From PNAI01 sp964575715 (lineage in GTDB: Bacteria; Pseudomonadota; Alphaproteobacteria; Rhizobiales; Xanthobacteraceae), in contig CAZNSG010000235.1 of NCBI GenBank assembly GCA_964575715.1, positions 1-13,853 of the forward strand: a stretch of 13,853 nt of DNA, written 5' to 3'. The translations under genes and the position numbers were made by a program. Shown in pieces: positions 1 to 7,192 of the stretch (position 1 is its first letter; each line of letters opens with the position of its first letter). The notes beneath the pieces are model-generated. The model saw only the letters and a program-made list of their open reading frames with translations, had not been told where the DNA came from and did not search any database.

Positions 1-138
1 ACGTCAAGCAGGACACATGACCCCATGAAGCCGTCGATGGGAGCCGCTGTCCGCCTTCACCGGATTGCTGTCCGCGATCGACCGGAATCACTGTCCGCCT
101 TCAAATGGAATGCCTGTCCGCCATCACCGGAATCTGCA
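1..138 (-). mobile_element. End of an IS21-family insertion sequence, extending left out of the window
   Basis: Four direct repeats start at 47, 68, 91 and 114. Each begins CTGTCCGC and most end in a form of ACCGGAAT, with a 21-23 bp period. Repeated terminal blocks of this kind are typical of IS21-family ends, where transposase binds several sites. Read on the minus strand the end would start TGCAGATTCCGG at 138, matching the TG start usual for the family. No istA or istB coding sequence is inside the window, so only the tip is seen and the subgroup cannot be named. The exact boundary at 138 is inferred from the TG rule and from a gene fragment that appears to resume just to its right. Confidence 0.6.
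47..138. repeat. Four tandem 21-23 bp repeats at the IS21-type end
   Basis: Copies start at 47, 68, 91 and 114. The shared core is CTGTCCGC, followed by a variable six to nine bases and then an ACCGGAAT or ATGGAAT ending. They are close to tandem and degenerate, as expected of transposase binding sites rather than of a CRISPR array or a microsatellite. Confidence 0.8.
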
Positions 139-425
139 GTCTTGAGTTCTTTTCCATTGATATCGGTGTTTCGCCAGCCGTCGATGCACTTTCGCTTCCG
201 TTCTCCATGGCTCTTGTCTATTGGTTGACCAAGCCATATCACTTCCCGTGCTGCAAAAGTCCACCATAAGCACCCCTGAGCGAATGTTATCCAAAGGCAG
301 TCGGCGCCAAGACTGTAAAAGTCGCTGACTTCGCGCGCGTCCTCAATTGCGCGTTTACCGGTCCCTTTCTCCAGCAGATAACGTTTGATTACATCGCGAT
401 CGCCGGACAACGCAATTTCATGCGG
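139..425 (-). pseudogene. Internal fragment of a conserved rhizobial protein of unknown function
   Basis: On the minus strand this stretch stays open and encodes a peptide with the landmarks GDRDVIKRYL, DCLWITFA, WWTFAAREVIWL, HGERKRK and GWRNTDINGKEL. From memory this order matches the N-terminal part of a hypothetical protein family common in rhizobia (pattern WWTFA...W..G.R.R...GGWRNTDING). I have no verified function for that family. The fragment stops at the IS21-type end near 138 and, at the other side, meets the recombinase remnant near 425, so both ends are broken. The open frame continues antisense into the recombinase, but that part looks like shadow coding. It is a dead remnant sandwiched between two mobile pieces. 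Confidence 0.5.
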
Positions 426-1217
426 CACCCGACGCACGCGATAAGTAATACGAACCGCTATCGCTATTATGTCTCGCGGGCGCTGCTTGCCGGAAGGGCG
501 AAAGACTTGGGTCAGCGTATCCCAGCCGCCAGCCTGGAGGCTTTCGTGATGCGCCGCATCCATGACTGGCTCGCAGACTCCGCCGCGATGCTCGATATTG
601 TCCAGCGCCACAGCTCGGATGCGACAACCCAGAAGCGGATGATGGATAGCCTCAACCGCTGGGTCACAACCTGGCAGGATCTCAGGGCCAACGACATTCG
701 CAGTTTCGTGCTCTCGATCGTCGCGCGCATCCAGGTCCATGCCGATCGGATCGACATTGTGCTGAACCAGATCCGCCTCGCTCATTGGCTTGGGGGAACG
801 GATAGTCTCAGTGAGCGGCCGTCGGAGACTCGGTCCGATACCGACGGTTACTTCGTGACATTGACCATTCCCGCCCGTCTCAGGCGAACCGGCAAGGAGA
901 TGAAGATCGTCGTCGAGGACGGGTCCGATCCCGCAACGCCTGATTCCAGTCTGGTGCGCATTCTCATTCGCGCCCATGTGATTCGAAATCGGCTCCTTGC
1001 CGACAGGAGCCTGACGCTGGACGAAATCGCCAAATCGGAGGATATGGTCCCGTCCTATGCGACGCGGCTGTTCCGTCTCACGGTATTGGCGCCGGATATC
1101 GTGAGTGCCATTCTCAGCGGCAGACACCCGCCCGAACTGACGGCGCGCAAGCTCATGGACGACACGCGATTGCCGCTCGATTGGAACGAGCAGCGACGAA
1201 GCCTTGGGTTTGCGTGA
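420..1217 (+). pseudogene. C-terminal remnant of a large serine recombinase (resolvase/invertase family)
   Basis: The 265-residue product begins with PTHA followed by a YRYYVSRALLAG stretch, which in large serine recombinases lies at the end of the zinc beta-ribbon domain. It then has the Ala/Leu-rich segment IPAASLEAFVMRRIHDWL and a long helical C-terminal region of the type seen in these proteins. The N-terminal resolvase domain with the catalytic serine, and the cysteines of the zinc ribbon, are missing. Upstream of 420 the same frame runs antisense to another gene fragment and gives no recombinase-like residues back to the stop at 267. The piece therefore cannot catalyse strand exchange and is best seen as debris of an integrated element. 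The ATG at 420 is probably fortuitous, as no ribosome binding site precedes it. Confidence 0.75.
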
Positions 1218-1270
1218 GAATTGCGACAATCGAAAATCTGCGCCACCAATTCAACGCGCGTTCGGCTCAT

Positions 1271-1602
1271 TCTCTCTTTTGTGTCCACCTCTCTTGCCAG
1301 AAATTCGACCACGATGTCGGAGACGCTCGCACCACCAAATCCCGGCTGCGAGACACAGGCGCATTTGCGGCGAGCGTTTGCGGAATAAATCGTCTCTGCT
1401 CAACATGCGTCATCAACACCGTGCCGCAAAGTCCCGGAAATAACGGCCTAATTTGCACAGTCGAAATGACATAAATACTAGCAATATCAATATCTTAATT
1501 CGTGGCGGAGGGAGAAGGATTCGAAGCAGAGATATGGGTCCCCGTATCTCATTGAATACCGCAGTGAATTCAGCGAGTTGGGTAGCAGAGACCTTAATCA
1601 TC
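1271..1602 (-). repeat. Copy A of a tRNA-Ser-linked repeat unit (most diverged)
   Basis: From about 1271 to 1502 this copy aligns end to end with 2755-2990 and 7177-7413. The three lengths are 232, 236 and 237 bases. Shared landmarks in order are a CTCTC..TT.GTGTC start, GAGAC, an ACCACC(A/G)AAT block, CGTCTCTGC, and an AGCAATATCA..ATCTTAA block just before the CCA end of a tRNA-like sequence at 1503-1505. The similarity to copy B, but not to copy C, continues through 1602. No gene is convincing in 1218-1912. The part from 1603 to 1890 has no feature I can support. Confidence 0.7.
1503..1593 (-). pseudogene. Truncated tRNA-Ser-like sequence, copy A
   Basis: Read on the minus strand, the end is TTCTCCCTCCGCCA, preceded by a TTCGAAT T-loop and a long extra arm GAGATA-loop-TATCTC. 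That is the 3' half of a serine tRNA with an encoded CCA. No sequence able to pair with the TCCCTCC acceptor strand (GGAGGGA) is found on the 5' side. The T-stem next to the loop is also badly mismatched. It therefore cannot fold into a working tRNA and is a remnant. Its 5' part is shared with copy B instead of with the intact gene at 7414-7503. Confidence 0.6.
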
Positions 1603-1898
1603 GCCTGATCGACCGATACATCCGTCCGAGCGCTTCCGCTTCGGTCGCCGATTTCACGAAAATCGAAAACGCACGGAGTTGCCCGCCGCTTCAGTCTTTG
1701 TTCACGAGCACCCGCTATCTCATGTTGCATTCGAGATCGCTTGCGCGAGCAAAGTTTTGTGCAAATTCTTTCGATAGAACGCTTGAAACACCTGATCAGG
1801 CGCAAACCGGCCCAGCCTTCAGGAAGGCGTTCTCCGGCTGACGATTGTGGGCGTCGCCACATTGTCCTCGGTCTTGTCGCGTTATCTTGAAACGGATT

Positions 1899-1904
1899 GG
1901 AGGG
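1899..1904 (+). promoter_or_regulatory. Ribosome binding site that decides the mscS start
   Basis: GGAGGG lies eight bases before the in-frame ATG at 1913. The longer reading from GTG at 1847 has no such site, and two other nearby ATGs (1908, 1917) are out of frame. Confidence 0.75.
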
Positions 1905-1912
1905 ACAATGTC

Positions 1913-2725
1913 ATGAATGAAGCCACCAGCCGTCTTGGCTTCTTGCGAGAATTGACCTGGGGCGATATTCTCATCATCCTTGCCGTTCTGATCAGTTGCT
2001 ACCTGTTCGTTTTGACGGTGCGTTGGATTGTACACCGCGCCGCCGAGAGTGCGGCCTCGCACCGGCGTCTGTTGATCTTGCGGATGGCACCGATTGCCCG
2101 GCTGCTGATCTGGATCGTCGGCATCGCGATCATTGTTCCGCTCCTGATCGAGCCCACTTTCGAGAAAGTCGTCGCCCTCGCCGCAACCCTGGGTCTGGCC
2201 CTCGCATTCGCAATCAAGGATTATGTGAGTTGCTTGATCGCCGGAGTCGTGACGATCATCGAGAATACCTACCAGCCGGGCGATTGGATCGAGGTGGACG
2301 GCAGTTATGGCGAGGTCACGGCAATCGGCGCCAGGGCCGTGCACATCGTGACGGCCGACGACACCGAGGTTATCATTCCCCACGCCCGGCTCTGGTCGAC
2401 CAGCGTGTTCAATGCCAGCGGCGGCAAGCGAAGCCTTCTTTGTGTGACGGATTTCTACCTGCGTGCCGACCATGACGGCGCCTCCGTGCGCCGGGCCCTT
2501 TCGGAAACCGCCGAAACCAGCAGCTACCGGAAACCGGAATCGCCGGTGAAGGTCGTGGTGTCGGAAACGCCGTGGGGCACGCGCTACAAGATCAAGGCAT
2601 ACGTGGCCGAGAGTCGTGAGCAGTTCACCATGATCAGCGACGTGACGATCCGCGGGAAAGAGCGGTTGCGCGCGATGGGCGTCGCGTTCGCCCAAGCGCC
2701 CTATGCGGAGAGCAAAACCGGGTGA
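1913..2725 (+). CDS. MscS-family small-conductance mechanosensitive channel
   Basis: The 270-residue protein has three hydrophobic segments (about 17-40, 55-79 and 84-117). The third carries the small-residue pattern ALAATLGLALAFAIKDYVS and AG that lines the pore in MscS channels. The beta domain follows directly with PGDWIEVDGSYGEV (122-135) and a TEVIIPHARLWSTSVFN block (151-167), both characteristic of the family. An alpha/beta cytoplasmic domain completes it. Such inner-membrane channels open under membrane tension to release solutes on osmotic downshock. The start at 1913 is chosen over GTG 1847 because of the GGAGGG site. The gene stands alone between repeat copies A and B, so it looks like cargo of that interval. 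No promoter is obvious in 1603-1890. Confidence 0.9.
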   Translation: MNEATSRLGFLRELTWGDILIILAVLISCYLFVLTVRWIVHRAAESAASHRRLLILRMAPIARLLIWIVGIAIIVPLLIEPTFEKVVALAATLGLALAFAIKDYVSCLIAGVVTIIENTYQPGDWIEVDGSYGEVTAIGARAVHIVTADDTEVIIPHARLWSTSVFNASGGKRSLLCVTDFYLRADHDGASVRRALSETAETSSYRKPESPVKVVVSETPWGTRYKIKAYVAESREQFTMISDVTIRGKERLRAMGVAFAQAPYAESKTG

Positions 2726-2770
2726 GCATCGTCGCCGGCATCGCGTTCGACAAGCCGTCTCTCGTTTCAT

Positions 2771-2811
2771 GTCTCGCTCCCTCGGCGATTTATTTAGACC
2801 GAGCGAGAGAC
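2771..2811. other. Conserved hairpin in repeat copy B
   Basis: Arms GTCTC (2771-2775) and GAGAC (2807-2811) enclose an inner stem CTCGG (2781-2785) / CCGAG (2799-2803). The equivalent hairpin in copy C has CTCAGC/GCTGAG, so at least one G-C pair is replaced by A-T on both strands. This supports a real structure over chance. Confidence 0.55.
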
Positions 2812-2990
2812 TGCCGTACCACCGAATGGTGCAAATGAGACTCGCGCGCGCCAGAGGAACTCGGTTACGGACGAATGCGTCTCTGCGCTACAATGTGTGT
2901 TTTTAGAAGTGGCGAAAAATGCCGATTTATGCGGCGAAATTAGATAAAATGAAAAGACAATTATATCAACAATATCAGATACTTAATGAC

Positions 2991-3082
2991 TGGCGGAGGG
3001 AGCAGGATTCGAACCATGGATATGGGTCTCCGTATCCATTTGAATCATGCAATGAATTCAGGAAGTTGGGTAGTAGAGACCG
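2991..3082 (-). pseudogene. Truncated tRNA-Ser-like sequence, copy B
   Basis: On the minus strand the 3' end reads GGTTCGAATCCTGCTCCCTCCGCCA in pieces: a T-loop TTCGAAT, an acceptor strand TCCCTCC, a discriminator G and CCA. Before it is a long extra arm, ATGGATA-loop-TATCCAT, with seven perfect pairs. There is no GGAGGGA partner on the 5' side, and three of five T-stem pairs are broken. The extra arm of copy A has GAGATA/TATCTC, which differs from B by two complete base-pair swaps. It is a non-functional serine tRNA relic, or a tRNA-like structure kept for another reason. Confidence 0.6.
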
Positions 3083-3250
3083 TCAATCATCAACTAAGGT
3101 CTAGGCCCCAGTCTGCTAAGTTTTCGCTTCGCTTTGGGGCTTATCAGAGCTCCCAGGCGGCGCAAATCCCGCACATACATATCCTTTAAATTCGCACGCG
3201 CGGATGCTCGCACTCTGCAAAACCTGCAAGCTCCAGCCGTCAGATCCCGC

Positions 3251-3285
3251 GAGTCATTGACTCATCCAAATACAGCGACTTAACT
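3251..3285 (+). promoter_or_regulatory. Candidate promoter with operator-like palindrome for the cupin operon
   Basis: TTGACT (3257-3262) could be a -35 box, with a weak -10 TTAACT at 3280-3285 after 17 bases. A perfect inverted repeat, GAGTCA-T-TGACTC (3251-3263), overlaps the -35 box and could be a repressor site. The -10 match is poor, so this is tentative. Confidence 0.35.
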
Positions 3286-3321
3286 TCTCGTTAATCGGCG
3301 CTGATTAGGGAGGCCCGAGGA

Positions 3322-3828
3322 ATGGACACATCGAACCATCCGCCGATCCGACGCGTGGTGACCGGTCACGACGGCAATAATGTCGCCAGGGTGCTGATCG
3401 ACGGCCGGGCCACAAACGTTAAGATTCCGCAGCCCGGACTCCTTTCCACCATGATGTGGTGCACTGACGGCGCGCCCGCGCAGGTCCCCGTCGGCGAAAA
3501 AATCGAGGATATGGGCGCGCGCATTCTCGGCACCGCGCCGCCGGCGAAAGGCACGCGCTTCGCGGTGATCGACTTTCCGCCGGGTAACCATCCGCATATG
3601 CACCGCACCGAAACGGTAGACTACGTCATCGTCATGGAAGGCGAGATCGACATGGACATGGACGATTCAACGGTTAAGCTGAAGGCCGGCGACATCATGA
3701 TCCAACGCGGAACCAATCACGCTTGGGCCAATCGGAGCAGCAAACGCGCACGGGTCGCGTTCGTGCTTATTGATGCAGAACCGCTCGGCATCGGCATGCC
3801 GGTGCTCGGGGCCGCCAGCGCCCGTTAG
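3322..3828 (+). CDS. Single-domain cupin protein
   Basis: The 168-residue protein carries both cupin motifs. Motif 1 spans about residues 88-107 (GNHPHMHRTETVDYVIVMEG, with metal-type histidines 92 and 94). Motif 2 spans about 123-137 (GDIMIQRGTNHAWAN, with His133). These three histidines would bind one metal ion in the beta barrel. Many small cupins with the IQRGTNHAW motif sit beside catabolic genes for aromatic or carboxylic acids, but the reaction cannot be told from sequence. GGGAGG at 3308-3313 gives a good ribosome binding site before ATG 3322. It is the first gene of a run with gaps of 19, 9 and 2 bases, so it very probably shares a transcript with the next three genes. Confidence 0.85.
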   Translation: MDTSNHPPIRRVVTGHDGNNVARVLIDGRATNVKIPQPGLLSTMMWCTDGAPAQVPVGEKIEDMGARILGTAPPAKGTRFAVIDFPPGNHPHMHRTETVDYVIVMEGEIDMDMDDSTVKLKAGDIMIQRGTNHAWANRSSKRARVAFVLIDAEPLGIGMPVLGAASAR

Positions 3829-3847
3829 TCCAACCAAAAGGGGTATC

Positions 3848-4813
3848 ATGTTGCGTTTCACCTCGCTCGCGTTGTTCGCCGCACTGCTTGGCCTCGCCAC
3901 TACGGCGAGCGCCCAAACCTTCCCGAGTGGCCCGGTCAAGCTGATCGTGCCGGTACCGGCCGGTGGCGTTACCGACATTATGGCGCGGACCGTCGGCCAG
4001 CGGCTCACCGAGCTGTGGGGCCAGTCCGTCATTGTCGAGAATCGTCCCGGCGGCAATTACGGCGTCGGCGCGCAGGCGGTCGAACGCGCGCCGGCCGATG
4101 GGCTCACGTTGCTGGTCGCGCCCGACTCGACCTTCACCGCCAACCCGGCGCTGATCGTCAAGCTGCCCTACGACCCGAAGGCCTTCACGCCGATCATCGT
4201 GCTCTGCCGCGCGACACCAATGCTGATTGTGCATCCATCGCTGCCGATAAAAAGCGTGCAAGAACTGATTGCGCACGCCAAGGCCAATCCCGGCAAGCTG
4301 AACTACGGTTCTTTCGGGGTCGGCACCTACGCACACCTCAGCATGGAGGACTTCAAGCGGCGCACCGGCACCGACATGATGCATGTGCCTTATCGTGGCG
4401 CAGCGCCAGCCTTGAACGGCATGCTCACCGGCGATGTGTCGGTGATGCTGCTCAATCTGTCGAGCGTCGAGGAGCACGCCAAGGCGGGCAAGGTACGCAT
4501 CATCGCCGCCGCGACTAACAAGCGCGCCGCCGCGATGCCGGACCTGCCGACGGTCTCAGAGGCCGGCGTGCCGGGCTTCTCCACCTCGGTCTGGTTTGCG
4601 CTCTGGGGTCCGGCGAACATGCCGTCGGCATTGACGGCGAAGATCCATGCCGACGTTTCCAAAGTGCTGGACCTGCAGGTAATGCGCGAGTTCTTCAAGA
4701 CCAACAGCTTCGAGCGCGTCACGCTCTCGCCCGCGCAATTCGGTGAGTTGGTCGCCAGCGATCTCAAGCATTGGAGCGGACTGATTCAGGCGGTCGGGGT
4801 CAAAGTTGAATAG
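3848..4813 (+). CDS. TTT/Bug-family periplasmic solute-binding protein
   Basis: This 321-residue protein starts with a Sec signal peptide (hydrophobic LALFAALLGLATTA, cleavage expected at ASA-QT near residue 22). It then shows the family marks VPVPAGGVTDIMAR (about 34-47), NRPGGNYGVGA and YDPKAFTPI. Bug proteins bind small carboxylates in the periplasm; some feed a TctAB membrane pair, many are orphans. No tctA or tctB lies nearby, so uptake partner and ligand are unknown. A longer reading from 3770 is rejected because it would overlap the cupin gene and place the signal peptide inside the protein. AGGGG precedes ATG 3848. The dense operon suggests the ligand is processed by the neighbouring enzymes. 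Confidence 0.92.
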   Translation: MLRFTSLALFAALLGLATTASAQTFPSGPVKLIVPVPAGGVTDIMARTVGQRLTELWGQSVIVENRPGGNYGVGAQAVERAPADGLTLLVAPDSTFTANPALIVKLPYDPKAFTPIIVLCRATPMLIVHPSLPIKSVQELIAHAKANPGKLNYGSFGVGTYAHLSMEDFKRRTGTDMMHVPYRGAAPALNGMLTGDVSVMLLNLSSVEEHAKAGKVRIIAAATNKRAAAMPDLPTVSEAGVPGFSTSVWFALWGPANMPSALTAKIHADVSKVLDLQVMREFFKTNSFERVTLSPAQFGELVASDLKHWSGLIQAVGVKVE

Positions 4814-4822
4814 AGGCGGCCC

Positions 4823-5794
4823 ATGAAAGTTCTGATCACTGGTGGCATGGGCGTGATCGGCGCCGAAACGAGCCGCAAGTTCATCAAAGAAGGCCATCGG
4901 CCGATCGTCTACGCGCGCCACCGCGATGACAGCCTGATTGCCGACATCCTCGATAAGATCGACTTCGAGCAGGGTGACGTGCTCGACATGCCGCGCATCC
5001 TTCAGGCGATCAAGAAGCACCAGGTGACGCACGTGGTGCACGCCGCGGCCTTCGTCGGCGCGGTATCGGCGCAAAATCCGGCGCTCAGCATCCAGGTCAA
5101 TGTGATGGGCCTTGTCAACGTGCTGGAGGCGGCGCGGGCACTCGGCGTCAAGCGCGTAGTGTTCACCAGCGCCAAGGGCGTCTATGGCCCGGTCACCGGT
5201 GAATATGGCGCGCCGACCTGGAAGCCGATGTCTGAGGACCTGCCGGCCAAGCCGAAGCGCATTTACGACTCGGCGAAGTTCATGGGCGAGAATGTCTGCA
5301 CCTATTACCACGACAACATGGGCATCGAGACGGTGTCGCTGCGCTTCGCCTCGACCTACGGTCCCGGCAAAACCGCGCGGCACGGGCCGATGGCGGTGAT
5401 GAGCCGCATCGTCGAGAACCCGGCGAACGGCCTACCGTTCAAGCTTGAACAGGGCGGCGACGACAAGGACGACTTTATCTATAATAAGGACTCGGCCCTC
5501 GGCATTTATCTCGCGACCGTCGCGGCCAAGGTGAAGAGCCGCGTGTTCAACATCGGCACCGGCGTCGGCGTAACACTGCGCGACTTCGAGCGCGTCATCA
5601 GGAAGCACTTTCCGAACGCGCAGATGGAGATCGGCGGCGGCCTGAATTTCTACGGCTTCGCCTATCCGGCGACCGGCGTGTACGACATTTCGCGTGCGCG
5701 CGAGGAGCTGGGCTACGCACCCGAGTATGATCTTGAGCGCGGCATCGCCGACTATCTTGGGAGCTTGCGGGCCTTGAAGGCGAAGGCGGCGTAA
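4823..5794 (+). CDS. NAD-dependent epimerase/dehydratase (extended SDR family)
   Basis: The 323-residue protein has the extended-SDR marks in order: a nucleotide-binding glycine motif GGMGVIG (7-13), Asp52 in a GDVLD block, HAAAFVG (73-79), the catalytic serine/threonine region TSAKGVYG (115-122), and the active-site YDSAK with Tyr148 and Lys152. A RFASTYGPG segment and a C-terminal substrate-binding part follow. The family acts on nucleotide sugars or on other hydroxy and keto substrates with NAD(P). Here the neighbours suggest a catabolic substrate over a sugar nucleotide, but that is inference. AGAGG overlapping the previous stop codon gives the ribosome binding site, and the nine-base gap points to an operon. 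Confidence 0.9.
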   Translation: MKVLITGGMGVIGAETSRKFIKEGHRPIVYARHRDDSLIADILDKIDFEQGDVLDMPRILQAIKKHQVTHVVHAAAFVGAVSAQNPALSIQVNVMGLVNVLEAARALGVKRVVFTSAKGVYGPVTGEYGAPTWKPMSEDLPAKPKRIYDSAKFMGENVCTYYHDNMGIETVSLRFASTYGPGKTARHGPMAVMSRIVENPANGLPFKLEQGGDDKDDFIYNKDSALGIYLATVAAKVKSRVFNIGTGVGVTLRDFERVIRKHFPNAQMEIGGGLNFYGFAYPATGVYDISRAREELGYAPEYDLERGIADYLGSLRALKAKAA

Positions 5795-5796
5795 CC

Positions 5797-7020
5797 ATGC
5801 GCAAGGTTCTAGAACTCCCCCGCCTCTCGCTGAAGGAGCGCGACCGGCGCTGGGCCACGGTGCGCAAGGAAATGGCAGCGCGCAATCTCGACGCCATCGT
5901 GCTGTGGGGCTGGCCCACCATGTGGGACTTCTACACCGCTAACGCCCGCTATCTCTGCCCCATCGGCGGCAACGCCGAGTTCAACGTGTTAGTGTTTCCC
6001 GCGACCGGCGACCCGACCGCGATTGTGCAGATGCCGACGTTTCTCGATGGCTGGCGCAGCGCGCAGGAATGGGTCGCGGACATCCGGGCGCGCGGCAAGA
6101 GCTGGGCAGACTCGGTCGCCAGCCGGCTGAAGGAATTGAAGCTCGACGGCGGCCGCATCGGCATGGACGGGCTCGCCGGGCCGCTCGATCCCGACGGTTG
6201 GCTGCCGCACGACGTGCACGCGCGATTCACAGTGCTTTTGCCGCGCGCAAGCATCGTCAATCTCGACGACATGTTGGAGAAGATCCGCTCGATCAAGAGT
6301 GCGGAGGAGCTCGACCTGCTGCGCCAGGCGGCGAAGCTCGGCGACCTCATGCTCGGCGCCTGCAAGACCATCGCGCGGCCCGGCGTGAGGGAATGCGAGG
6401 TTTACGCCGGAATGATGCAGGCGATGGTGGCGAACGGCGGCGAGGAGCCGACTCTGTTCCTGTGGGCCTGCGACCGCTATCCCTATCCGCATCCGTTCCG
6501 CGTCCCGACGACGCGCGCGATGGAGCGCGGCGACCTCATCATCTGCGAGATACACCCAAAGTTCGGTGGCTACTGCACCCACGTTGAGCGCACCTTCTGC
6601 CTCGGCGAGCCAGAACCGAAACAGCTCGACATCTACGAGGGCTGCGTCGGGGCGTATAGGCGCGGCCTCGAAGGCTTCGGCCCAGGTAGGACTATTTCAA
6701 CGGCGATGGAGGCGGTGAAGGACGAGATTCTTTCGCGCGGACTTGCGATCTGCGAGGCCGGCATCCACGGCCACGGGCTCGCGTCGCTCGAATATCCGCG
6801 CTATCGCCACCACGCCATCGCCGCTGACCGCGAGGCGATCAAGGTGGTCGGCGACCGCTTCGAGCCTGGCATGGTGTTCGCGTTCAACATCGACCTCTTC
6901 GATCCGAAGTGGATGGACGGCAAGACCGGCTGCGTGTTCGCCGAGACGGTCGAGATCACCGACAGCGGGGCGCGGCGGATGCATTCGTTCCCGATGGAGT
7001 TTCAGCGGATCGCGGTGTGA
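5797..7020 (+). CDS. M24-fold (creatinase/aminopeptidase P-like) enzyme lacking most metal ligands
   Basis: The 407-residue protein has the two-part layout of the family: an N-terminal creatinase-like domain (about 1-155) and a C-terminal pita-bread domain starting near the IRSIKSAEELDLLRQAA block (164-179). Metallopeptidases of family M24 use Asp, Asp, His, Glu, Glu. By alignment with the usual motifs the matching positions here are Glu251, His262, His326 (kept in GIHGHGL), Asn364 and Ala382. Only the histidine is unchanged, so a two-metal peptidase is unlikely. Creatinase shows that this fold can hydrolyse C-N bonds without metal, which makes a related amidohydrolase-type role possible. It starts two bases after the epimerase stop and is the last gene of the operon. 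Confidence 0.88.
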   Translation: MRKVLELPRLSLKERDRRWATVRKEMAARNLDAIVLWGWPTMWDFYTANARYLCPIGGNAEFNVLVFPATGDPTAIVQMPTFLDGWRSAQEWVADIRARGKSWADSVASRLKELKLDGGRIGMDGLAGPLDPDGWLPHDVHARFTVLLPRASIVNLDDMLEKIRSIKSAEELDLLRQAAKLGDLMLGACKTIARPGVRECEVYAGMMQAMVANGGEEPTLFLWACDRYPYPHPFRVPTTRAMERGDLIICEIHPKFGGYCTHVERTFCLGEPEPKQLDIYEGCVGAYRRGLEGFGPGRTISTAMEAVKDEILSRGLAICEAGIHGHGLASLEYPRYRHHAIAADREAIKVVGDRFEPGMVFAFNIDLFDPKWMDGKTGCVFAETVEITDSGARRMHSFPMEFQRIAV

Positions 7021-7192
7021 GGCATGGCGCCTCCGACGCAGTGCGTCACAATCGAGCAACCTCAATCACCTGGGCCGATGATGCGGCTATCTCGTCCCAT
7101 AGCCACACAGTCAACAACATCTCTGTTACGTCGGAGTTTGGTGAACTATCGCAGCTCGTCCTGTCGTAATTAGAAACCGTCTCTCGTTTCGT

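Larger units (their letters stand above)
2755..3091 (-). repeat. Copy B of the tRNA-Ser-linked repeat unit
   Basis: The copy starts at CCGTCTCTCG (2755) and matches copy C from 7177 at nearly every landmark. These are a GTCTCGCTCCCTC block, an AGAGACTGCCGTACCACCGAATG block, CGTCTCTGCGC, GCCGATTTATGCG followed by CGAAATT, and CAATATCAGA just before the CCA end at 2991-2993. A hairpin at 2771-2811 is conserved. It shares a further stretch with copy A up to 3091 (TTGGGTAG.AGAGACC, then AATCATC). The gap 2726-3321 holds this repeat, and the rest carries only weak signals. Confidence 0.85.

Noticed and set aside
47..138. CRISPR array
   Set aside because: The repeats are nearly tandem, degenerate and lack unique spacers of constant length; they fit transposase binding sites at an IS21 end.
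57..1229. 390-residue open frame on the minus strand
   Set aside because: Only the part at about 139-425 looks like protein sequence. The rest is antisense to the recombinase remnant and the left end reads through IS21 repeats, so it is not one gene.
1796..2770. 324-residue open frame on the minus strand
   Set aside because: Antisense to mscS; the composition is rich in His, Arg and Gly with no domain, as expected for a shadow of a GC-rich gene.
3105..3140. Terminator-like GGCCCC/GGGGC pair before the cupin operon
   Set aside because: The five-base stem with a loop of more than 25 bases and no T run is too weak to report as a terminator.
2919..3189. Two small plus-strand frames over repeat copy B
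   Set aside because: They read through the tRNA-like relic and the non-coding repeat; no ribosome binding site and no conserved protein features.
4556..5383. 275-residue open frame on the minus strand
   Set aside because: Antisense to the TTT and epimerase genes, both of which have clear motifs on the plus strand.
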